A DNA stretch of 64,000 nt from Sipunculus nudus (GCA_026874595.1 CM049307.1:2875579-2939578); one strand, 5' to 3'. Numbered from the stretch's first letter, positions 20,367-31,470 are shown. The notes: generated by a model not told the origin, from the sequence alone. Made by a program: numbers and translations.

Positions 20367-20369
<3 letters not shown>
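19546..20369 (-). repeat. 5' LTR of the Gmr1-like element
   Basis: An 824-bp LTR with ends TGTTATTGAAACTAATATC and CACCAGTAACA as written on plus. It includes a TATA-like box (20104-20113) and, on the minus strand, AATAAA at plus 19704-19709 as a possible polyadenylation signal. The right boundary abuts a (TA)n tract. The open frames at 19670-19891 and 20054-20257 are not genes. Confidence 0.9.
20104..20113 (-). promoter_or_regulatory. LTR TATA box (5' LTR)
   Basis: TATAAATAGG on the minus strand, a good TATA match, upstream of the presumed transcript start of the retrotransposon. The related box in the other LTR supports it. Confidence 0.6.

Positions 20370-20419
<50 letters not shown>
20370..20419. 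repeat. (TA)n microsatellite
   Basis: About 25 AT units directly against the LTR terminus; it has probably overwritten the right target duplication. Confidence 0.95.
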
Positions 20420-20420
<1 letters not shown>

Positions 20421-20517
20421 TTCACAAATCCAGGATTTCAAGCGTCACTGGGTGTTCATTCTTTAATGTTTTTTCTCTTCTTTTTAATTGTCGCGTGTGC
20501 AACCAAGTTCTTTCCAT

Positions 20518-21472
20518 TGGTCACGCGGTCTTGTAATGGTAAACAGACTCACCTGGACTGTTTTCACTCACACACAAAACCATGACAACGTATAAAACCA
20601 GTGAACAGGAGATACTTAGTTAGCCGTGACAAACACGACTCAGTTAGGAATCTCTACTGAGTCGTGACACAAGCCAAATTTAGAACCGCCCTGCAAGTCC
20701 ACCCAACGCTTTATAACCGTATCTCCGCATACAGTCGGCAGGCCGACCGCAGGCAGAAATCTCCCATACATGCAGAACAATATACGAATATATTGGGTTA
20801 TAACGGAATATTTCACACACATGGTAGATGTCGTTGGAGAGATAAGAAACTTATTAAAAGGTCTAGTGGGTTTATTTGAAGTGACACGATACTTGTAAGC
20901 AATGAGGCGTTGTCAAAAATGACGAAAATATTTGCATCCTCATGGGGCCGTATTATGCGATCCTCAGAGTTAGATGTCCAGGCACTCTGGCAAGCCAGTG
21001 ATCTGGCCATAATGTCAGAGGGCCGATCTGGCGCTAATACTTAGCCCGTGTGCCGGCATGGATTTGCTGGACAACTTTCGTTTTCAGCCAAAATGCGTTA
21101 ATAACGTGAGGCAATACACATTATTGCAAATGAATGTGAACCTTAAGTGTCACTTGGTGCCTGCAATACAGAGATGTCCATAAGGAAAGGTTCATGATTC
21201 CTATATTAATTATGAAACGACGTGTTTCGTCCCATAAGTTGAACTTCATGCCGTCTACAGTAGGGAGAGTTACACTTATATACATGTACAACAAATAGGA
21301 TTTTATACTTATCCGCAAATCAGACCGATCCGAGGTGCAGGTTTTACCACCACTTCAGCCTGACATATGAACAAATGACTTGTATTATAATTTTGTATTC
21401 TTCTGTCACAGGTTAATCGGACGTCCATGATTTATAGTCTTTAATTTTTTTATTATAATAATTTAGTTCAAA
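20518..21472 (-). repeat. Right arm of the inverted repeat pair (interrupted)
   Basis: Reverse-complement homologue of 12172-12695, split by the 417-bp insertion at 20620-21036. Without the insert the arm is about 530 bp, like the left arm. The arms differ by scattered substitutions, so they are not a recent duplication. Confidence 0.88.
20620..21036. mobile_element. 417-bp insertion with 8-bp target duplication
   Basis: ATACTTAG flanks both sides (20612-20619 and 21037-21044), and the left inverted arm lacks the intervening 417 bp, so an insertion event is visible by comparison. An 8-bp duplication fits hAT-type transposition. The terminal sequences (TTAGCCGTG at one end, TAGCGCCAG inverted at the other) show only weak inverted similarity. 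It contains an 11-bp hairpin CACGACTCAGT (20634-20644 with 20656-20666). Confidence 0.65.
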
Positions 21473-24070
21473 ATAAAAATTATATGTACCGCATAAAATG
21501 GGTTTGTTGGCTGTTCCGCTAACCACTAATCATATCAATGGCTGTATATGTATTAAATATTTTAAACGATACACTGCACTGTGCGTTATATCATATATAT
21601 AAATCTTAGACAGATAAATCATTAATATAAGATAATTAGGCTATTTGGTAGCTGAGATAAATTATTTATTTTTCTTCTACCGGGTGGTAGCAATTCGCTT
21701 CCGTAGTTGTATACGAAATTTTTGCATTTTCTTACCGATTTCAATTATACATTTCAAACCGTAATAAACAAAAAGAAAATCATATAAATAGGTCCATTTT
21801 TTGGAAGAAATAACACTAATTCTTAAATATCTCAGGAAATCTTGTCTGGATTAATAAAAAAATCATGTTGACCGAAGATGTTGGATAGTGTTGTCATGTA
21901 CCGGAAATTGGTGGCGTCGCCTATTATCCCTCTCTTGTTTTTGTGCCGTTTAATTAATACCCCTTCATTACCACTTGACAGTACTATGAGCATTATAAGT
22001 TAAAAACTAATGGACAGATTTCTTTCTTATTATGCATATACATAGACATGGGTTATGGGATGATGTATATCTAAATTGGGGTCATGCCCCTTTCTAGGAG
22101 AGTGGCCATGACCATGAATATTAACGTATTTGGTAAAAATCACACAAAATCTTAAATAATTCAATAAGGAATGCATGGATTGGTCCAAAAATCAAACTGG
22201 CCGAAGATCTTGGATAGCTTGGATGTCAAGAAATTCTAGTTTGTATCTATTTAATAGCAACCAATTTTAGAGAACCTAAAGTATCCATATACCATATTAA
22301 TAAGCACTTTCTCTGCTTTTAGAGTATATAACTTTCATTGGGCCCCATAGCAAAAGTGCAACTGAAACAATACTTACTCGTGAGATAGAAACAGTTCTGG
22401 GACGCACGCAAGTAAATACTCGGGTACATATATTTATTCGAATAACATTTGTATTTCATATATACGCACGCGTACTCCAGATGGCGTACACCAGATGGCG
22501 CTCCAGAACCCGCTGTTTCTTATCGTCCTCTCCATCCACGTGCTGTCTCTGCGCCTTGGAAGATTTGTTTGTTCCACCATTAATATTGCATTCCTGCATA
22601 TTCTAAAATCACAAAAGGTTAGACAATGTATACTCATGTCCGTGACAATGTATACTCGTGTCCGTGACAGTACACGCTGTATGGCAACTTATTTTTCAGA
22701 TTTTTCACTATCTGTGAACGTTACAAAAAAAAAAAAACCGGGTTAATGACCCAGCTGCAACTATGGCTTCTTTTATACAGGTAATCTACGGGAAGCAAAA
22801 TTAATATTTTTAGCTTCACGCTGCGCTGAGCGCCGACGGATTGGCCTGGAATTAGCTTTCCTTTTTTGGTATATATTTGTCTGGCTCGGGACGGACTGGA
22901 TGTCTTTGTGTAGCACCTGCCGAAGAAATTGCATCAGCTTCTGAAAGCACCGTTGGAGGCACAAACAGTCGCCTATTCCCTGCAGCTCTGATACAGGCTG
23001 CCCCAGGACTGTTACAGCAGACGACCATCGATAAGGAGATCCTTCCACTCAGGGCATGAAATAAACTAATTTCCTGGCAATGTTTTTTTATGAAAGCTCG
23101 GGTTTTGCCTGAGCATCACCCAGACCTAGAATTTTTTTTTCTCGACATCGCGGAGTAAACTTTGTTTGATTTTGTGTTTCTCCACCCACCTGTTTTGCCT
23201 ACGACAAAGTTATTTCGAATATTTTCCCCCTGTAACAAGACCTGTGACAGGGACATATAGATCATGATGACAAATTGATAAACCATCACATGAAAAATTT
23301 TTATGAAGTTTTGGGTTCTGGTCATGGAAATAAAGGTGTTTTCCCATTGGTCCAACAACACACTGGTCCAACAGAACACCCGTGGACTAGCCACCAAAGG
23401 TGACTAAACTGTAAAACATGTCTGAACGAACATTTTAGTTAGCACCCCATGCATGCACTTGGGTGGGATTCTTAGCTCAGTATGACTTGTGTCTATAAAT
23501 GGGGAAAAACGATGAGTATATCTCTGGTACCTCATCTTTTAAAGACAAAACTCTGTTATCATAAGCTAATTGTAGAAATCGAGCTTTATAAACTTTATAA
23601 AACTGGACCAGTACACAAGGCAATGTTGCCGCTTTGTATACATTCTTGCTGCTTCAGTCATGGGGTTATGAATAGTACGATCCGTGTCTTCTTAGACCAA
23701 AATACACAATAACTAAAGTAAAATGCACTTGCAGTTACCAGTATGTTGCAGTTGTATTTAAACTAAGATACTTTTGCCATGGCGAAGGATTTTTTATGTC
23801 ATCCCATCCGTGAAACTGATAATAAAATTACCTTTTCGGGAAAATACGATCATATCATGGCCAAACACCACTGATCTTACATACATAAGGGGAGGCGACT
23901 AAACAATCGTCCGTTAATGGTGCAAGACGTTTCATCGCTGCAGGCGGCCACCGTCGGACCAGCGGGGTGTGGGACTGCTAGGGGTAATCAGATTCTCCTG
24001 TTCGAGTGTCTGTAAAACTGATATCGTGCACCCCAGGCGCCGAATCAGAAGCTGTTCCCAACATCAACTT
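21473..24070. other. Unassigned sequence with one diverged direct repeat pair
   Basis: No gene supported. Segments at about 21797-21915 and 22132-22245 share 'TCTTAAATA', a following 'GACCGAAGAT' or 'GGCCGAAGAT' and 'TTGGATAG', so they are old copies of one ~115-bp repeat. An A13 tract ends at about 22736. The small plus and minus frames at 22773-23059 have a coding-like composition but no motif I recognise. Confidence 0.45.
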
Positions 24071-24074
24071 TCAT

Positions 24075-25110
24075 CAAGTGACCCATGGGTCATGACGCTC
24101 AGCTGAATGCCAAATTTTGTAGGTGGTATCCCGATTCAACTGTAGCAATTTAAGTTCTTCAGAATCAACAAGAAGATAAAATGTCCAGTAAATTCCATGA
24201 AATCTAGCCTTTATTTGCAGTCAGCTGACCTTAAAAAAATATGCACAATTATGACGGAAATCCCTGGAAGTCAAGACAGAAGATTATAGGTTCAACAGTA
24301 AAGTGTTGTACCGTGTCTAACTGCCTAGGTGCTAAAAATGTTTGTGGCCAGTAATAAAGCTCACCACGACCTAACTTGAGGTTTCCATGGAGATTGCCCA
24401 AGATTTTTTGGCCGGTAGCACGCAAAATATAGGTCACCATGACCTAATTTGAGGTTTCCATGGGTATTGCCCAAGACTTCCCTGTGTTTTATATTGGAAT
24501 ATCCTGGGGCCAGCAGATACAATTTGTGCCCATCTGTTTTCAGGTGCTTAAGTCTTTGGCCCGAAGTTCACAGAATACAGGTCACCATGACCTAATTTTA
24601 GGTTTCCATGCAGATACCGAAGACCTGCCTGAATGTCATGTTAGAAGATTCTAGGCAAAGCGATTATAATTTGTGCCCCGTATGACTGTAACGATTTGTA
24701 ACCTGTTAAGGGAGGAACTGCATCATCTGAAGGTCTAAAAATAGAGAACAAAATGTTTGTAATAATAAAAAATACATGTGGCGCCACCATTCTTCATGAA
24801 AAATGAAACACTTCATGATCGATATATGCATGGAAAAAATCTTTGCAATCAATAAAACGGTTATTCCGATTTTGGAGCTTTTATATCATTTTTTTTTATA
24901 ATTCTGGGGCACTTTCGAGCCCCATAGCTCAGAGAATATAGGTCACAGTGACCTAATTTCAGGTTTAAAGGAATTTTTTATGGACCTCTATCGGTTTTCA
25001 GTATAAAGTTTCGATTTGTGCCCTGACAACGGACGGACGGACAGACGGCCCTACAGACAGACGGACGACGGACAAGGAGTGATCGCTATAGCTCAGATGA
25101 CTGTGCATCA
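24075..25110 (-). repeat. Dispersed repeat family M, inverted copy
   Basis: Begins AAGTGACCCATGGGTCATGA and GCTCAGCTGAATG and ends with the GGACGGACGGACAGACGG head, 'GATCGCTATAGCTCAGATGA'. Inside, a ~140-bp unit with 'GGTCACCATGACCTAATTT' and 'GAGGTTTCCATG' repeats three to four times (24360-24610, and once more near 24945). Mirrors 1890-4013 but with fewer AGGTCA units. Confidence 0.8.
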
Positions 25111-26840
25111 TACCACAATAATGTGCTCAGAAAATCATATAAGAAAATGTTCGACATATTTCAGATACTTTTATATTTGACCAAACATGATGTCTTAAGT
25201 GACCTTGTACGTACCCATGCTTGCCGCGTCTACTTCTCGTTATTAGATGTGATCACTGACAATCGGGAGCAAAGTTCTTAATAGGTTGATTGAATCGTGC
25301 AGACGGTATCCGGTTTAATTTAATATTGATCAAGCAGTCGTCCCAGTGAAAGCTTTTTGGCTGATGCTGAGAAGCTGGGAGTGTTCAGGGAGTTTCAAAT
25401 CCCAATTGCCACACACAACCTCACACACACACACACACATATATGTTCACATCAGGCGATATTAACCGTAATTGTAAATTTACAATCTGTGCACATAATT
25501 AAATACCTTAATCTTGGTAGCAACGTATCAACTGTTCACGAGATTTGTCTTGTTAAAAATATCAACCTTATAGTACTCTAATAATACTCAGAAAGGCAGC
25601 TAGGAAAAAACAATATACTTTGCAGTTTGAAAGGACACTTGGTATTTTTCCTGGATAATAAGAGGAGTTAATTGTTAATTGACAGGAACGCTGGAGAATA
25701 CAGACAGGTCGCTTTTAATTTTTCCAAAAGAAAGAGATCGGTTGAAATCTCCAAATTTTTGGCGATTATATCCTTCATTTTGCTCACCTCTCTCCACCAT
25801 TGCAACTGATGTACGAACGATATATAATTTAAAGATTTACACTGGAGGGAATTAGGTGTCGTAATGCTGGACAATGACATTTTCTTGTATAAAATTTATG
25901 GTTAGATTTGAGCTATCATCATCGGTTCAACTATAAGAACAAAATATATGTCCCAGGATTATTGCTGAGGGAGGTTTTGGACGGTGGGTGTAGTTTGCCC
26001 GGCAGGCAGGTCCTAATACGACGCTTTCATTTCAATATGAAATTAAAAAAAATTTAAGTTGCTTTAAATGAAGAAAATTTTGCCAGGTTTGCTACGTAAA
26101 AATAACAATCAAGTAATAATACGTGTAATAGCACGTAGAAACGCTTAAAAATACCAACAAGAAAATATGATAAGATAAATGACTATACCTCTAATGAATC
26201 CAATTTCATATTAACGAAAAATAAAGGCATTACTAATTTTCCCTTCGTGCAGCGTCCTTGTAGATTTTCCTCCGGGCAGTAATATCAACAATGGCGCCAA
26301 AATCTTCCGTCAATTTTCCTGGTATCAGCCATAAACCTTGAACAAAAACATGTTCTTTCCTTAAAGTCTGGCAGCGGGGAATACGAGCGGGAAAAGGGTT
26401 ACACGTCAGAGTTGGTCGTCTGCTGAGAGAATGATGGCAACCTTTTCGCCAAAAAGTATCGTCTGCTGGGCGGGAGCGCAGATAGATGTAGAAACAACGA
26501 ATCCATTTTATACTGACCTTCACAGTTACCAATAGGGATAAAATCATGAGTATTTTATCTGACTAATCTATAGGGAGAATTAGGTGCCTGAAATATTGAG
26601 GCGTTTGTCAAGAAGGCTTTCATGTATGGTATTAAACAGACGCGATCATCTCCCCCGCGTGGACGGTTGTGATAGACTTCAAACAAAGGTCATAACTTAA
26701 GTGTCCCGGACGCACTTAAAGTCAAAAGCTCTACATTTACATTGACTATAAATCTTTAAACGTTCAAAATTAAAAAAGAGGGAAAAAGGTGGAAGATACA
26801 TAAAACACTTAATGAAATCTTTAAAAACTACACAAGCGGT
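25111..26840. other. Unassigned AT-rich sequence
   Basis: Contains a short (CA)n near 25422-25440. Apart from the frame at 26233-26547 listed separately, I see nothing that supports a gene or repeat. Confidence 0.45.
26233..26547 (-). CDS. Unrecognised open frame, possible exon fragment
   Basis: A 104-codon minus-strand frame in a stretch that is more GC-rich than its surroundings. The latter half ('LRKEHVFVQGLWLIPGK', then 'LTEDFGAIVDITARRK') reads like real protein, with mixed hydrophobic and charged residues and low repetitiveness. The N-terminal part looks less convincing, and the first Met need not be a real start. No neighbouring exon, domain or splice pattern was found. It may equally be chance or an old transposon remnant. 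Confidence 0.2.
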   Translation of the reverse strand: MILSLLVTVKVSIKWIRCFYIYLRSRPADDTFWRKGCHHSLSRRPTLTCNPFPARIPRCQTLRKEHVFVQGLWLIPGKLTEDFGAIVDITARRKIYKDAARREN

Positions 26841-26848
26841 GTGTGTGT

Positions 26849-26960
26849 GGGGGGGGGGGGGGGGGGTAGCCTCCGCAAACTTTTTTAAAGAATGCTGGTG
26901 ACCTTTGTCATAAGTCCACCCGGATTGGACCGCCTTTTTCTTAATCCTTGATCCGCCCCT
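26849..26960. mobile_element. Truncated copy of the GGATCCGCCCCT MITE
   Basis: A (GT)n tract runs into G18 (26849-26866), then 'GTCCACCCGGATTGGACCGC' and the terminal motif 'CTTGATCCGCCCCTAA', which matches the right end of the element at 28362-28558. No left end is found. Confidence 0.5.
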
Positions 26961-27172
26961 AAACATAACCATTGATATTGACAAAATGATTACTATACTT
27001 AATAATCTCTGGATACATGTATTTTCTTCATGATATAAATAAACGATATTTTACAATATTGTGCATGAAGTAAAATAAATTGTATTACATGTCAAGTCTC
27101 TGTCCAGTTTCACAGCAAAGTGTATGGACAATTGCTGGTTCTGAAGTGCATAACGTAAAATTTACAAATTTG

Positions 27173-27293
27173 AGTTAAGTTCACATCAGTGTTCTGGGTT
27201 AAGATCCTTTAAGTGTTTTAGGTTTAGATCACATCAGTGTTTCGGATTAAAGCTACATCAGTGGTTTGTGTTAAGATTAAATCAGTGTTACCA
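27173..27293. repeat. 24-bp minisatellite, five copies
   Basis: Diverged units of GTTAAGATCACATCAGTGTT plus a few bases. The middle units have drifted. No coding role seen. Confidence 0.8.
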
Positions 27294-28356
27294 GTTCTTT
27301 TGTTAATGATATAAATGTAGCATTCCAATGTCGTATACAAATATAAAAAATATGGCAAGATAAGCAAGCAAAGAATAGGCCAGCTCTAATGTTTCATTGC
27401 TTGTGGCACGCCACCTCCCCCCTCATGTCACACTGATTGAATGGTTTCTCTGATTCAAGACACTGAATATCTGCCACTATAAATAAGGTTATAGTAATTC
27501 TCTAAACAAAAAAACGGTACATGTTAGTCATGTATTAATTTAAGTTACAGATACAAAGAGATCTATCCTCGGATCATTATTTAAACGTGTCCTGATATAA
27601 CTCAGAACAAGGAGTTAACAATTACAAATATATTCCACACTAATGGTTTTCTGAGTGTGAAAGCAAATATATAAAATGAATGTTTCAGAATTTTAAATTT
27701 CTGCTCAGACTGTCACACACATATGCAAATAAAAACATGTATGTATGTGCTCGCATGTGCCCATCGGTTGTGTAAAACCCATACCGTACCCCCTCCCCAT
27801 TCTCTAAATAGTGGATACGACCCTGATCAGTCCCACCAGGCTAACGAGAATAAACAACTTCAGGTATATATATAAATCTGGCTTCTGGCTAGTACCTTTT
27901 GGCATTTAAAAATGTGAATTCTGGTTCAGTTGAAAAGTGTTACCGATGTTGATTAGTAAAGTGTCTCAGGAAATTCCAGATAACAAAGAAATCTGGTAAC
28001 TCGGGAACTTCATCTTTATCTTTCAGTTTTATTTAATATGTAAAAATGTTTTCAGTTTGTTAGATAAATACATCTTACATGACGAAAGCAGCCAGCAAAA
28101 AGGTGATATAGCTTAAAAGTCACAGCATGGTCTAAAGGTTATTACTGTTCAAAATACAGGCATCTATCTACCTGCCTCACTCCGCCAGCAAATCTACCAA
28201 AAACCTACAAATGTTGTCCTGTCAGATACGTGACAACGTTACACAGCTAGCCTCAAGAATCGAAAAAAGGGGTTAATAGACACCAAGATGCATGCCCAAA
28301 CAATAATACTGTCAGTTATTTGGGTAACCAGCATAGTGAATGACAGTTTAAGTACC
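27294..28356. other. No recognised feature
   Basis: AT-rich, no convincing frame, RNA gene or repeat. Confidence 0.5.
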
Positions 28357-28361
28357 AGTCT

Positions 28362-28558
28362 CAGAAGCGGATCCAGGGGGGGGGGGGTCCAGGGTGTCCG
28401 GACCCCCCCTTTTTCATCAGAAACGTTTTTTTAAGGGCTTCAGACAAAATTTTGCCACCTGGATCCCCCTTTTTCAGACCCGAGGACCTTTTTTTAGGGT
28501 TTCCATTTGTCCTTCTGGGTTGGACCCCCCCTTTTCCTAAATCCTGGATCCGCCCCTG
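28362..28558. mobile_element. 197-bp MITE with 5-bp target duplication
   Basis: Ends CAGAAGCGGATCCAGG and CCTGGATCCGCCCCTG are inverted copies differing by two bases. AGTCT flanks both sides (28357-28361 and 28559-28563). Inside are a G12 tract (28376-28387) and three related segments with 'GGACCCCCCCTTTT' or 'GGATCCCCCTTTTTCAG', each followed by T-runs. No coding capacity. Confidence 0.85.
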
Positions 28559-28563
28559 AGTCT

Positions 28564-29306
28564 TCTCTTGTAATAATCAAAATAAACATTTTAGGAAGGG
28601 CATGTTGAAAAGTTCTGCGCAGCACTTGTCAGTAAAGATCCACCTAGCTAAGAAAAATTGCGGTCAATAAACCTAAACGCGGTCTCAAATCAAGCGTTAT
28701 ACATCACACACAAATAATTTCCGGCATTTTGCGCCTTTTGTTTTCTGTCTCGTGTTTGATGAACCTTTCACTAATACTACGGCGCCATGTCTTTTACCTG
28801 TGTATCTCACCTCTGCCAATTCCGTGATTTTTTTTAAATTCCAGAAGCTTGCATACTTTATTCCAGTCAGCGGCGACATTTTAAAATTTTCAATTTTTTT
28901 CGCACTCGGAAGTGACATCTACACAAAGTTTGGCCATCGCGCTATTTTCTACAAAAAAGAATAATGTGCCCCATGTGTTACCGCAACATTAAAATACCTG
29001 AGAAAAATTTTTTTCTAGAACGATGAAGAACACTTTTATCAATCTCTACTGCATGCCAACGCTTCAGAGTTGTCTGATTGTGTGTCTGATTTATGATATT
29101 TTGTACTTTCAGTATTACGTCTACAGCGGCAACTATATGTCCTCCATTGTACGCACATATACATTGTATACGTCAAAAGCGACGGTTAAGGCTACATTAC
29201 AAGAGTTTGTTGAAAAGTATGTACATTTAGTATGTATATCAAATTATCAGCATTCAAAGCTTAGACACAACAATATTAATACAATGAACGAACCTTCCCA
29301 CTAGGA

Positions 29307-29309
<3 letters not shown>
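28564..29309. other. No recognised feature
   Basis: Short frames on both strands (28697-28964, 29023-29304) show no motif. Nothing further supported. Confidence 0.45.

Positions 29310-29380
<71 letters not shown>
29310..29380. repeat. (TA)n microsatellite
   Basis: About 35 AT units, the longest TA tract in the window. Confidence 0.97.
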
Positions 29381-29382
<2 letters not shown>

Positions 29383-30340
29383 ATTCTGCTAATCACCGAG
29401 GTGTTGTCATGACACTAAAATATTAAATGTTAAATGATTAATTCCTTAAGATACATGGACTATTATCTCAGGAGAAAAAAAATCTTTTGAATCTTTAGCA
29501 TCGATAGCACGAAATGAAAGCACACGTGACCAAATATTCTACATTTTCTTTCGTCTGTTGGGGATGCCCTTTTCGTGTTGACAGACACTTGCATATGGTG
29601 ACAAATGGAGGACAATCGCAGAATTGTATATCCAACGCCAGTGAAGGTCTCGCTTCAACTTGATGTTGTTGTTAAGACATAACATTGATTTTATACAGAC
29701 TGACGGACCCGGATCTAATCAAGAATTAATTGGTCATACTCTCTCAGGGTCACTGTGAAATCTTGAAGTATTTAAACAGGACTCTCTTGTCGATGGCGTA
29801 AAGTTTTGTGAGCTTGAAAACCTAAAACCAAGCACAATGAACCTCAGCATAAGCACGAAAAAAAAAAAAGAAGGCAGGAGCTGCTGTTATCAGGTCTAAT
29901 GTGTGATGTTGTTATTTCATTATGCACTGATTGGAAGCAGGCATATTCTAATAAAAGTCACGTGAGATGGCATTGGAGAGATCCGAATCGGCGTTGATTA
30001 GTGACCAGTTGAGCAGTACCAGCTTAATCAGTAAATCAGTCTCTCCACTAGACCATTCACCCAAAACCACCTGACGGAAGCTGAGAAACCATGTTAATGT
30101 CTAAAAGCTTAGCAAAATATCCTATATACATATCAGATTCTGTTATAGGATGTATAAGTGTACCCGTCTGGTCCCAGCAGTTTGATACGTAACCAACAAC
30201 ACTTTAGCAGTCAATGAACAGGGATTGATTTGAGTATCATTTCTTCGTATGGGCCTGATGTGATGTTGTGTATTCACGTCTTCCTAACTCGACGACAATC
30301 CCACTGAAACACACTTATCCCGTATTAGCTTCTGAGTCCA
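29381..30340. other. No recognised feature
   Basis: AT-rich with an A12 tract near 29862. No gene or repeat supported. Confidence 0.5.
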
Positions 30341-30347
30341 TTGTTGC

Positions 30348-31190
30348 TCGGACGAGCTTCGTCAGTTCTTTATAGCTCATAGGGGCGCTTCTCTTCAGCC
30401 TAAGTCACATTACCGGCCGAGCTCCGTTTTTCAAATTAAAAAATCCAACCGACATGCGTCGATTTTTATAGATAGTGGTCACATTCGTATGGAGGCCTGG
30501 CCGAGCTTAAAGATTTTTTCTGCACCTAAAATGTGCAGGGGCCCGACAGGACGTCTTTGGAAGCACGTCCGGGCTCCTCCGAACATCGTCCGACGCTTTG
30601 TATCCCGACCGAGGCCAAAAGTCATATCACGTCAACGAGCCCCTACCGAGTGTTTTTTTTAATTTTTGCCAAAAAGTGGACTTTCCGAGTGAGCTTCGGC
30701 CGGACATTGTTTACAAGGACGAGCCTCGTCAGTATTTTAACAGCTCGTTGTGGAGCTCATCTCTCTTTAGCGCAGATATCAGGGGATGGGGGTTGTTCTC
30801 GGGTTCGTCCGAAGTCCGCGCGTTTCTAAGGCAAATATAATTCCTTGGATCCCGGACGAGATCTGAACGATGTTCGGAGGAGGCTAGGACGTGCTTGCAA
30901 AGACGTACTGTCGGGCCCTTCACATTTCAGGCGCAGAAAAAATCTTTCGACTCGGCCGTGCCTTGACATTAAATTGACCACAATCTATAAAAGTCGACGG
31001 ATGTTGGCTGGATTTTTTAAAATTGGCGGGGGGGATCGCTGCTCGGCCGATTTTAAAAATTAACCGGAGCTCGGCTGGTAATGAAACTTGTGCTTATGCG
31101 AGCTGTTAAAATACTGACGAGGTTCGTCCGAATAAACAATGTCCGGTCAAAGCTCGCCGAAAAGGCCGTGATGTGAATGGGGCTTTAAGA
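30348..31190. mobile_element. CpG-rich foldback (inverted-repeat) element
   Basis: Left arm 30348-30598 and right arm 30862-31132 are reverse complements over about 250 bp. Shared landmarks: CCGGCCGAGCTCCG against CAGCCGAGCTCCGG inverted, 'AAAAAATCCA', 'CGTCGATTTTTATAGAT', 'AAAGATTTTTTCTGC', 'GGGCCCGACAG', 'CTCCTCCGAACATCGT'. A middle block (30692-30760, GGACATTGTTTA...CGTCAGTATTTTAACAGC) is an inverted copy of the outer right end (31103-31160). Rich in CG dinucleotides unlike its AT-rich surroundings. The open frames at 30533-30840 are chance. Confidence 0.82.
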
Positions 31191-31384
31191 CTCGCTAGGG
31201 CCAGAGCAAGGTGGGATATTTTGGATCTTTTTTTTTATTTTTGTTTTGATCCCTCATGTAATAAATTCTCATATGGTAATAATGAATCCATTAGGGGTGA
31301 CAAATTATAATTATTACAATAAAGCACACTTTAGCAAGAGCGGTTGTCAGAAACAAGACAAGAAGGGACGTTATTACTAATATG

Positions 31385-31470
31385 GCCACAATCTTAAAAT
31401 CGACGGATGTCGACAGGATTTTAAAAACATGCGAGGAGCTCGGTGCTAAAGAGAGGTTGGCACATAATGT
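31385..31470 (+). repeat. Fragment related to the foldback arm
   Basis: 'CCACAATCTTAAAATCGACG', 'GATGTCGACAGGATTTTAAA' and 'GAGCTCGG' follow the order in the right arm at 30968-31070, so this is a partial copy in the same orientation about 400 bp away. Confidence 0.6.

Larger units (their letters stand above)
13486..20369 (-). mobile_element. Gmr1-like Ty3/gypsy LTR retrotransposon, complete layout but dead
   Basis: Two diverged LTRs (13486-14399 and 19546-20369), both TG...CA type on the minus strand (TGTTA...TAACA as written on plus), bracket an internal region read right to left: primer-binding site, gag, protease, integrase, reverse transcriptase, RNase H, polypurine tract. The integrase has an H2C2 finger, a DD35E core and a GPY/F-like tail, and the RT/RNase H is gypsy type, yet integrase precedes RT. 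That order is diagnostic of the Gmr1 group of Ty3/gypsy elements (named from Atlantic cod). Every gene is broken. No envelope gene is seen. No clear target duplication: the left flank ends CATGT and the right flank is (TA)n. Confidence 0.9.

Noticed and set aside
13486-20369. Reading the LTR element as two separate elements, one with PR-INT and one with RT-RNase H
   Set aside because: There is one primer site, one polypurine tract and one LTR pair, the integrase tail runs directly into the RT start without an intervening LTR or terminus, and the order matches a known group.
13486-20369. An endogenous retrovirus
   Set aside because: No envelope-like frame lies between RNase H and the 3' LTR; RNase H is directly followed by the polypurine tract region. 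The tRNA-Pro primer alone does not imply a retrovirus.
20340-20585. Plus frame with an Ile-Tyr run
   Set aside because: The run is a (TA)n microsatellite and the rest is LTR edge and spacer.
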